NCBI GenBank assembly: GCA_900752285.1
Contig: CAADUW010000090.1
Coordinates: forward strand, 1 to 10,739
Length of the DNA: 10,739 nt
Direction: 5' to 3'
Source: an uncultured Oscillospiraceae bacterium
GTDB taxonomy: Bacteria; Bacillota; Clostridia; Oscillospirales; Oscillospiraceae
Positions 5,809 to 10,739 of the stretch are shown piece after piece; positions within the stretch are counted from its first letter, which is position 1; each line of letters starts with the position of its first letter. The translations under genes were made by a program, and so were the position numbers. A model generated the notes under the pieces. It was not told where the DNA came from. It did no database searches and saw only the letters and a list, made by a program, of their open reading frames with translations.

Positions 5809-5907
5809 GATTCCCACACCACTTAAGAGGACCGGCTCGGAACGGCAATCTGTTTTTTGGACTTTTTAACAGTTCAGCGGCGCACCCCTTTGAGAGGTGC
5901 GCCGCTG
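5809..5907 (-). repeat. Right inverted-repeat arm of the ECF island (hairpin plus repeat copy D)
   Basis: Read on the - strand from 5907: hairpin, then TTAAAAAGTCCAAAAAACAG, then copy D (5842-5809) with TTCCGAGCC and the 18-mer TTAAGTGGTGTGGGAATC. This is the same order and nearly the same spacing as 3405-3505 on the + strand, so the two arms form an imperfect inverted repeat of about 100 bp around the ECF module. No direct target duplication is obvious outside the arms. Confidence 0.72.
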
Positions 5908-5911
5908 TTTT
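5875..5911. terminator. Perfect 12-bp hairpin beyond the hemW stop
   Basis: CAGCGGCGCACC (5875-5886) pairs perfectly with GGTGCGCCGCTG (5896-5907), loop of 9 bases. It lies 5 bases downstream of the hemW stop codon. A T-rich run (TTTTCTT) follows on the + strand, so its best terminator activity would be for + strand transcripts. For hemW it may work as a 3'-end or RNA-stabilising hairpin. Confidence 0.6.
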
Positions 5912-5912
5912 C

Positions 5913-7106
5913 TTAAATTCGCTTCAGAGGTCTGGAATCGTCCTGAGCGATCAGCAGGTCGGAGATGATGTCGTTGGAGACCAGGTAGCCCTTGGGGGTC
6001 AGGGTCCAGCGGCCGTCGTCGCTGCGCTCGGTGCGGTAGTAGGTACGGTGCTTGTAGAGCACCTCTTCCAGCGGGGCGAAGGGCAGCAGGAACTGCTTCT
6101 CATATTCGTCCCCGGAAATGCCCACGCTGGTACGCAGGCGGAGCATCAGGTACTCGCCTGCCCGCTCCCGCAGGGGGATCTCCTGAATGTCCTCCATGAC
6201 GTTGCCGCCCTTTTTGATGCCCTGAATATAGGTTTGCAGATCCCGGACCAGTGTAAACCGCTTCCCGGCAAAGTCAGAGCTGGCACTGGGCCCGAAGCCC
6301 AGGTATTCCCCGCCGGTCCAGTACTTCATATTATGCCGGGAGTACAGTCCCTTCCGGCAGAAATTGGAGATCTCGTACTGACGGAACCCCCGTCCCCGCA
6401 ATGCCTCCACGGCGGCAAGGTACATATCCGCCTGCACATCGTCACTGGGAATGTCCACCGCGTCCCTGATCTCATACAGCGGGGTTCCCTCCTCGACCTT
6501 CAGTCCGTAGCAGCTCATATGCTCCGGCATCAGGGAGATCACATTGTCCAGCGTCTGCTGCCAGTCCTGCAGGGTCTGGCCGGGCAGACCGTACATGAGG
6601 TCCAGACTCACGTTCCGGAAGCCCGCGTTCCGGATCCGCTGGAGCGCCGTAACCGCCTGAGCGTAGGTATGGGGACGCCCAAGCTTTTTGAGCATCTCGT
6701 CGTTATCGCTCTGGACGCCCATGCTGACCCGGTTGAAGCCCTCCGCCCGCATCCGGCGGAGAAATTTGTCGGAAACGGAGTCCGGATTTGCCTCGAAGGT
6801 GATTTCCGCGTCGCCGGTTACGTCAAAATTCCGGCGGATGGTAGTCAGAATAATAGCCAGCGCATCCGCACCGAAGTAACTGGGGGTGCCGCCGCCGAAG
6901 TAAACACTGTCCGCCTTGTAGCCGGGTGCCAGTGCCCCCGCCTCCTTGATATGGGCGCAGACCGCATCCAGATAGCTGTCCATCAGGGCGTCATCCTTGC
7001 AGGGCAGGGAATAAAAGTCGCAGTACTGGCACTTGCTGCGGCAGAAGGGAATGTGCACATAAATTCCCAGCGGTGTCTTATTCTGACGTTTGGTAAGAAT
7101 CGGCAT
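5913..7106 (-). CDS. hemW: HemW heme chaperone (radical SAM, CPO/HemN-like)
   Basis: Encodes 397 residues of the HemW group, radical-SAM proteins formerly annotated as oxygen-independent coproporphyrinogen oxidase but shown to bind and deliver heme. The [4Fe-4S] cysteines are Cys22, Cys26 and Cys29 in FCRSKCQYCDF, the CX3CX2C pattern. GGGTP at 71-75 is the SAM-binding strand. The HemW heme-binding signature HNxxYW is present as HNMKYW at 258-263, separating it from true HemN. A HemW C-terminal domain follows from about 315. I chose ATG 7106 because GGAGGA (7114-7119) is 7 bases upstream. The frame is open to 7250, but that extension lacks homology-like sequence. It lies 156 bases downstream of lepA, as in other Bacillota, and probably shares its transcript. 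Confidence 0.94.
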   Translation of the reverse strand: MPILTKRQNKTPLGIYVHIPFCRSKCQYCDFYSLPCKDDALMDSYLDAVCAHIKEAGALAPGYKADSVYFGGGTPSYFGADALAIILTTIRRNFDVTGDAEITFEANPDSVSDKFLRRMRAEGFNRVSMGVQSDNDEMLKKLGRPHTYAQAVTALQRIRNAGFRNVSLDLMYGLPGQTLQDWQQTLDNVISLMPEHMSCYGLKVEEGTPLYEIRDAVDIPSDDVQADMYLAAVEALRGRGFRQYEISNFCRKGLYSRHNMKYWTGGEYLGFGPSASSDFAGKRFTLVRDLQTYIQGIKKGGNVMEDIQEIPLRERAGEYLMLRLRTSVGISGDEYEKQFLLPFAPLEEVLYKHRTYYRTERSDDGRWTLTPKGYLVSNDIISDLLIAQDDSRPLKRI

Positions 7107-7262
7107 ATCAAAATCCTCCAAAACAGGAAAGTTGACAGTTAACAGTTGGCAGCGGACAGTGATCCTTCCCCAACTCTCAGCTGATTTTTGTTTTTTAATA
7201 TTCGCAGTCAGCAGTCGGTCTCCACCGCAGCTTGAGGGTGACCACTCCACTGTCCGCCGGGA
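7107..7262. repeat. Spacer with short repeats between lepA and hemW
   Basis: The 156-base spacer contains a run of ACAGT-type repeats (GTTGACAGTTAACAGTTGG at 7131-7149, then GCGGACAGTG at 7152-7161). An exact inverted 10-mer, CACTGTCCGC, lies at 7248-7257 near the lepA end. CAGTCAGCAGTCGG near 7205 is a further short direct repeat. The 5' end of the hemW message carries its ribosome site at 7114-7119. No terminator with a T-run is evident on the - strand, so lepA-hemW co-transcription is likely. Confidence 0.45.
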
Positions 7263-9071
7263 TCAGTCCTCGTCCAGCTTCAGGACGGCCATGAAGGCTT
7301 CGCTGGGGACGGAGACGGTACCGAAGGTGCGCATCCGCTTTTTGCCTTCCTTCTGCTTTTCCAGAAGCTTTTTCTTCCGGGTGATGTCGCCGCCGTAGCA
7401 TTTGGCAAGGACGTCCTTCCGCAGCGCCTTGATGGTTTCCCGGGCAATGATCTTGCCGCCGATGGCTGCCTGCACCGGGATCTCGAACTGGGCGCGGGGA
7501 ATGTTGTCCTTCAGCTTTTCGCAGATTTTCCGGGCCCGGGGATAGGCATTGTCCGCAAAGAGGATAAAACTCAGTGCGTCTACAATGTCCCCGTTCAGAA
7601 GAATATCCAGCTTCACAAGGCGGCTGGGCCGGTAACCGATGAGCTCATAGTCCAGACTTCCGTAGCCCCGGGTGCGGGACTTGAGCGCATCGAAGAAGTC
7701 ATAAATGATTTCGTTCAGGGGCATTTCGTAGTGCAGCTCCACCCGGACACTGTCCAGATATACCATGTCCTTGAACTCACCCCGGCGGTCCTGACACAGC
7801 TCCATGATGTTGCCCACATACTCCTGCGGCGCAATGAGGCTGGCCTTCACGAAAGGCTCCTCCGCCAGCTGAATGTCTGCCGGATCCGGATAGTCCAGGG
7901 GGTTATCCACCATCAGCACCTCGCCGTTGGTTTTGGTCACCCGGTACACAACGTTGGGTGCGGTGGTGATCAGATCCAGATTGAATTCCCGTTCCAGCCG
8001 CTCCTGAATGATCTCCATATGCAGCAGTCCCAGGAAACCACAGCGGAAGCCGAAGCCCAGCGCGATGGAGCTTTCCGGCTCGTAGCACAATGACGCGTCG
8101 TTCAGCTTCAGCTTTTCCAGTGCGTCCCGCAGATCCTGATACCTTGCGCCGTCCGCCGGGTACACGCCGGAGTAGACCATGGGCTGCACCTGCCGGTAGC
8201 CGGGCAGCGGCTCGGCGGCGGGGTTCTGAACCCCCGTCACCGTATCGCCCACCCGGGTATCGGAAACGGTCTTGATGGAAGCGGTGATATAGCCCACCTC
8301 TCCGGCGCCGAGGCTCTCCCGGGGAGTCAGGCCCAGCGGGTTCATGGTGCCCACCTCCACCACCTTGTAGGAAGCGCCGGTCGCCATCATTTTAATGTCC
8401 ATACCCGCCCGGACGGTGCCCTCCATGACCCGGGTGTAGACGATGACGCCCCGGTAGGAATCATACTGGCTGTCGAAGATCAGCGCCTGCAGGGGTTTTT
8501 CCCGGTCTCCCTTCGGGGCAGGGATCTGGGCAACGATCATTTCCAGCACGCTATGAATATTGATGCCGTTCTTGGCGGAAATTTCGGGTGCGTCCTCGGC
8601 AGGGATGCCGATGATGTCCTCCACCTCCTGCTTGACCTCCCGGGGTCTGGCGGAGGGCAGGTCGATCTTGTTGATGACCGGCAGAACCTCCAGCCCCGCA
8701 TCGATGGCCTGATAGGTATTGGCAAGGGTCTGGGCCTCCACGCCCTGACTGGCATCCACCACCAGCACCGCGCCCTCACAGGCGGCAAGGCTCCGGGAGA
8801 CCTCATAGCCAAAGTCCACATGACCCGGCGTGTCGATCAGGTTCAGGTCGTAGTTTTCGCCGTTGTCCGCCGTGTAGTTCAGCTGTACGGCGGTCGCCTT
8901 GATGGTAATGCCCCGCTCCCGTTCCAGATCCATGGAGTCCAGCAGCTGCTCTGCCCGCTGGCGGGTATCCACCGCGCCGCATTCCTCCATCAGCCGGTCT
9001 GCCAGTGTGGATTTGCCGTGGTCAATGTGGGCAACAATGGAAAAATTTCGAATATGAGAAAGATCTGTCAT
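7263..9071 (-). CDS. lepA: Elongation factor 4 (LepA), ribosome-associated GTPase
   Basis: Encodes 602 residues, the usual LepA length. EF4 is a translational GTPase that acts on the ribosome and is linked to 30S maturation and elongation under stress. The G domain shows G1 AHIDHGKS at 14-21, switch [10 protein letters not shown] at 51-59, G3 DTPGH at 80-84 and G4 NKID at 134-137. EF-G-like domains II, III and V follow. The LepA-specific C-terminal domain is present near the end ([20 protein letters not shown], then [20 protein letters not shown]). I chose ATG 9071 because [20 protein letters not shown] is the family start and GAGGT lies 9-10 bases upstream. A longer frame to 9404 would run through its own promoter and the sigA start. 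It is the first gene of the lepA-hemW unit. Confidence 0.97.
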   Translation of the reverse strand: MTDLSHIRNFSIVAHIDHGKSTLADRLMEECGAVDTRQRAEQLLDSMDLERERGITIKATAVQLNYTADNGENYDLNLIDTPGHVDFGYEVSRSLAACEGAVLVVDASQGVEAQTLANTYQAIDAGLEVLPVINKIDLPSARPREVKQEVEDIIGIPAEDAPEISAKNGINIHSVLEMIVAQIPAPKGDREKPLQALIFDSQYDSYRGVIVYTRVMEGTVRAGMDIKMMATGASYKVVEVGTMNPLGLTPRESLGAGEVGYITASIKTVSDTRVGDTVTGVQNPAAEPLPGYRQVQPMVYSGVYPADGARYQDLRDALEKLKLNDASLCYEPESSIALGFGFRCGFLGLLHMEIIQERLEREFNLDLITTAPNVVYRVTKTNGEVLMVDNPLDYPDPADIQLAEEPFVKASLIAPQEYVGNIMELCQDRRGEFKDMVYLDSVRVELHYEMPLNEIIYDFFDALKSRTRGYGSLDYELIGYRPSRLVKLDILLNGDIVDALSFILFADNAYPRARKICEKLKDNIPRAQFEIPVQAAIGGKIIARETIKALRKDVLAKCYGGDITRKKKLLEKQKEGKKRMRTFGTVSVPSEAFMAVLKLDED

Positions 9072-9138
9072 AGTGGGATACCTCACAGGAAGGATAGGCA
9101 GACAGGGGGCATGGCCGCATTGCCTGCATTTTATCCCA

Positions 9139-9167
9139 ATTATAACGAATTTTCCCGGAAAAGTAAA
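9139..9167 (-). promoter_or_regulatory. SigA-type promoter of lepA
   Basis: On the - strand, TTTACT (9167-9162) and a perfect TATAAT (9144-9139) are separated by 17 bases. The predicted start near 9132 leaves a leader of about 60 bases before lepA ATG 9071. It faces away from the sigA promoter in the same 263-base intergenic region. Confidence 0.78.
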
Positions 9168-9262
9168 CCGTATGTTTTGACAAATTCGGGGGAAAACTGA
9201 AACCGGTCCCGTTGATTTCCCTTTCTTTCCCCGGAAAAATGAAATTATCCCCGGATTTCCTC

Positions 9263-9291
9263 TTGCCGAGCCGGGAAAAACGGGGTATAGT
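9263..9291 (+). promoter_or_regulatory. SigA-type promoter of the primary sigma gene
   Basis: TTGCCG (9263-9268) and TATAGT (9286-9291) are separated by 17 bases. The start near 9298 would leave a leader of about 37 bases before ATG 9335. The gene may therefore be read by its own product. It is divergent from the lepA promoter, with about 96 bases between the two -35 boxes. Confidence 0.72.
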
Positions 9292-9334
9292 TTAACGGAA
9301 ATCGAAGGAAACATGTCCAAGAGGGAGAGCAAGT

Positions 9335-10501
9335 ATGAGCACAACAAAAAAGCCGGTGAAGAGCACCGAGGATTTGCAGGCATCCCTGCAGAACCTGATT
9401 GCACAGGGAAAAAAGGACGGCATGATCCGGGATTCGGATCTGAACGCGCTGCTGGAAAAAATGTCCCTGTCCCCGGAGCAGATTGAGAAAATTTACGACG
9501 GTCTGGAAGCCATGAACATCCCGGTGGTTGCCGCGGATCTGGATCTGGACGACGGACTGGATGTATTGGAGGGCCTGGGCGACGGACTGGATTCCAGTCT
9601 GGACGACGGACTGGATCTGCGGTCGCTGGAGGAAGAGGATCTGGTGGATCCTGTAGATCTGGCGGCGGAATACTCTCTGGACGATCCCGTGCGGATGTAC
9701 CTGAAGGAGATCGGTCAGGTGAAGCTGCTGTCCGCAGAGGAAGAAGTTGAGCTTGCCAAACGGGTCTCCCAGGGCGATCAGGAGGCCAAGAACAAGCTGA
9801 CGGAAGCCAACCTCCGACTGGTGGTCTCCATTGCGAAAAAATACTCCGGACGGGGGCTGCACATTCTGGATCTGATTCAGGAGGGCAACACCGGCCTTAT
9901 CCGCGCGGTCGACAAGTTCGACTGGACAAAGGGAAACAAATTCTCTACATATGCCACCTGGTGGATCCGGCAGGCCATCACCCGTGCCATTGCCGATCAG
10001 GCCCGGACCATCCGGGTGCCGGTGCACATGGTAGAGGTCATTAACAAGGCCACCCGCTGCAACCGGAAGCTGGTGCAGGAGCTGGGCCGGGAGCCCACGG
10101 TGGAGGAAATCGCCGCGGAGCTGAATCTGCCCGTGGAAAAGATCATTGAGGCAAACCGTACTGCCGCCGATACCCTGAGTCTGGACACCCCCGTAGGTGA
10201 CGAGGAGGATACCTCCATCGGCTCCTTCGTAGAGGACGAGCGGACCCCGGGGCCTGCCGACGCCACCTCCAACGCCCTGCTTGCCGAGGCCCTGAAGGAA
10301 ATTCTCGGCACCCTGACCGAGCGGGAAGCGGACGTGCTGCGGATGCGCTTTGGCATGTACGACGGGCGTACCCACACGCTGGAGGAAGTGGGTCAGCTTT
10401 TCGGTGTGACCCGGGAGCGGATCCGCCAGATTGAAAACAAGGCCATCCGTAAACTCCGTCACCCCAGCCGTGCCAAGAAGATCCGGGATTTCTACAGCTG
10501 A
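9335..10501 (+). CDS. sigA: Primary RNA polymerase sigma factor SigA/RpoD
   Basis: Encodes 388 residues, close to Bacillota SigA. It directs RNA polymerase to housekeeping promoters. Region 1.1 is at about 10-65. Region 1.2 begins near 116 ([23 protein letters not shown]). Region 2 includes [12 protein letters not shown] (159-170), the -10 recognition segment and [11 protein letters not shown] (Trp at 209-210). Region 3 follows, and region 4 starts near 327 ([14 protein letters not shown]) with its HTH from about 349 ([19 protein letters not shown]). An unusually acidic, repetitive linker (DDGLD repeats, about 68-108) sits between regions 1.1 and 1.2. The Shine-Dalgarno AGAGGGAGA precedes ATG 9335. 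Identification as the primary rather than an alternative sigma rests on the full 1.2-4 set. Confidence 0.97.
   Translation: MSTTKKPVKSTEDLQASLQNLIAQGKKDGMIRDSDLNALLEKMSLSPEQIEKIYDGLEAMNIPVVAADLDLDDGLDVLEGLGDGLDSSLDDGLDLRSLEEEDLVDPVDLAAEYSLDDPVRMYLKEIGQVKLLSAEEEVELAKRVSQGDQEAKNKLTEANLRLVVSIAKKYSGRGLHILDLIQEGNTGLIRAVDKFDWTKGNKFSTYATWWIRQAITRAIADQARTIRVPVHMVEVINKATRCNRKLVQELGREPTVEEIAAELNLPVEKIIEANRTAADTLSLDTPVGDEEDTSIGSFVEDERTPGPADATSNALLAEALKEILGTLTEREADVLRMRFGMYDGRTHTLEEVGQLFGVTRERIRQIENKAIRKLRHPSRAKKIRDFYS
9551..9616 (+). repeat. In-frame 12-bp repeat coding for DGLD in SigA
   Basis: GACGGACTGGAT occurs exactly three times, at 9551, 9581 and 9605, in the same frame and spaced by 30 and 24 bases (multiples of 3). 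Each encodes Asp-Gly-Leu-Asp within the acidic linker between regions 1.1 and 1.2. Exact nucleotide identity suggests recent slippage or expansion. Confidence 0.85.
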
Positions 10502-10522
10502 TCGTTTTTACAAGGTACCGAA

Positions 10523-10554
10523 AATCCACCTGTTCCAGTGGGAACAGGTGGATT
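10523..10554 (+). terminator. First hairpin after sigA, perfect 14-bp stem
   Basis: AATCCACCTGTTCC (10523-10536) pairs perfectly with GGAACAGGTGGATT (10541-10554), loop AGTG. It starts 21 bases after the sigA stop. It is not followed by a T-run, so it may protect the 3' end or act together with the next hairpin rather than terminate alone. Confidence 0.65.
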
Positions 10555-10559
10555 GAGAC

Positions 10560-10590
10560 TGTCAAAAAAGGGCTTTGCCCTTTTTTGACA
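10560..10590. terminator. Second hairpin after sigA, bidirectional terminator
   Basis: TGTCAAAAAAGGGC (10560-10573) pairs perfectly with GCCCTTTTTTGACA (10577-10590), loop TTT. The inner GGGC/GCCC stem followed by six T residues is a standard intrinsic terminator. Because the flanking A-run mirrors the T-run, it should work on both strands. Confidence 0.85.
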
Positions 10591-10705
10591 AAAGGATTGC
10601 AGTCTGCTGGGCGCACCCCTTGCCCGCCTACGGCGGACAACTCGCACACTTGCAGCCTGAGTTGTATTTTCTGTCAGGTACAGGAGGTGAATTGCCCCGA
10701 AGGGG
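10591..10705. repeat. Repeat-rich tail with short hairpin
   Basis: No gene is visible here. GGGCGCACCCC (around 10610) followed by TTGCCCGCC TAC GGCGGACAA resembles the 1-72 repeat block. Near the end TTGCCCC GAA GGGGCAA (10692-10708) forms a 7-bp hairpin that runs into the terminal 34-bp copy. A GGAGGTGA string at 10683-10690 has no in-frame start of note within the window. Confidence 0.5.
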
Positions 10706-10739
10706 CAAGAGAGACCACCCTGGGGTGCGCCCCGACAGA
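10706..10739. repeat. 34-bp dispersed repeat, right copy
   Basis: Identical and in direct orientation to bases 1-34. The two copies would let the ends of the window overlap exactly. They mark either a genomic repeat family or an assembly boundary at such a repeat. Confidence 0.8.

Larger units (their letters stand above)
5383..5912. other. Gene-free, repeat-filled stretch between ECF sigma and hemW
   Basis: No credible gene lies in these 530 bases. The region holds repeat copies B (5620-5658), C (5712-5794) and D (5809-5842) and the hairpin at 5875-5907. It also holds a different repeat-like block near 5515-5550 (ATTGCGCGGAGCAGCGCA, followed by GGATTCTGCG). A 120-codon frame on the - strand (5460-5822) is made mostly of the repeats themselves and has no ribosome site. 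A short hairpin, TGCTTT GCTCGT AAAGCA, is at 5689-5706. Confidence 0.7.

Noticed and set aside
5460..5822. 120-codon frame on the - strand
   Set aside because: Built mainly from repeat copies B, C and D. The stretch GVRIPRMKGKTYRP resembles the repeat-derived GVGIPRLNGTAYRL at copy A in translation, which shows shared repeat DNA, not a protein family. No ribosome site.
3405..5907. CRISPR array or integron among the repeats
   Set aside because: Copies are few, unequally spaced, of mixed orientation, and there are no cas or integrase genes.
7107..7250. N-terminal extension of HemW to 7250
   Set aside because: It covers the short-repeat spacer and lacks family similarity; a good ribosome site supports ATG 7106.
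9177..9182. TTGACA as -35 of a second sigA promoter
   Set aside because: No -10-like hexamer lies 16-18 bases downstream.
9072..9404. N-terminal extension of LepA to 9404
   Set aside because: It would span the lepA promoter and the sigA start, and LepA normally begins just before the AHIDHGKS motif.
1..10739. tRNA, rRNA or transposase genes
   Set aside because: No cloverleaf, rRNA segment or transposase-like protein was recognised on either strand.

Overview
The window looks like chromosomal DNA of a GC-rich Gram-positive gut-type Clostridia, probably Oscillospirales/Ruminococcaceae. That placement is inferred from three things: an L27 precursor with a cleavable N-terminus next to its Prp protease, the lepA-hemW order known from Bacillota, and a SigA-type housekeeping sigma factor. 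The most likely lineage cannot be fixed without a search.

Layout. Bases 1-291 hold a dispersed repeat, a strong SigA-type promoter and an L21-leader-like hairpin. The + strand ribosomal operon rplU - prp - rpmA follows (292-1216) and ends in an intrinsic terminator. A nucleoside phosphorylase-family gene (1348-2136) overlaps obgE (2127-3401) by 10 nt. Between obgE and hemW lies an accessory island (about 3405-5907). It has a small membrane-protein ORF (+), a convergent ECF sigma / zinc-finger anti-sigma pair (-) with a probable autoregulatory promoter, and a gene-free stretch full of palindromic repeats. On the - strand come hemW (5913-7106) and lepA (7263-9071). Divergent from lepA is the primary sigma factor gene rpoD/sigA (9335-10501), closed by two tandem hairpins. 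The window ends in more repeat DNA.

How the genes work together. Most are core translation, ribosome-assembly and transcription functions: L21, L27 and its maturation protease, ribosome-assembly GTPase Obg, elongation factor 4, and SigA. HemW is a heme chaperone. The ECF sigma/anti-sigma pair is the only clear signalling system. Its gene order, 4-nt overlap and TGTAAC-N16-CGTC promoter fit a classic envelope-responsive autoregulated switch.

Most notable observation. The ECF island is bounded by roughly 100-bp imperfect inverted repeats: a palindromic hairpin, an A-rich spacer and a GTCATTC-type repeat. Each starts 3-5 bases after the stop codon of the flanking core gene. No transposase is visible. 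I found no CRISPR array, tRNA or rRNA. There is no clear new defence or biosynthetic system; the repeat-bounded sigma module is the best candidate for something undescribed.
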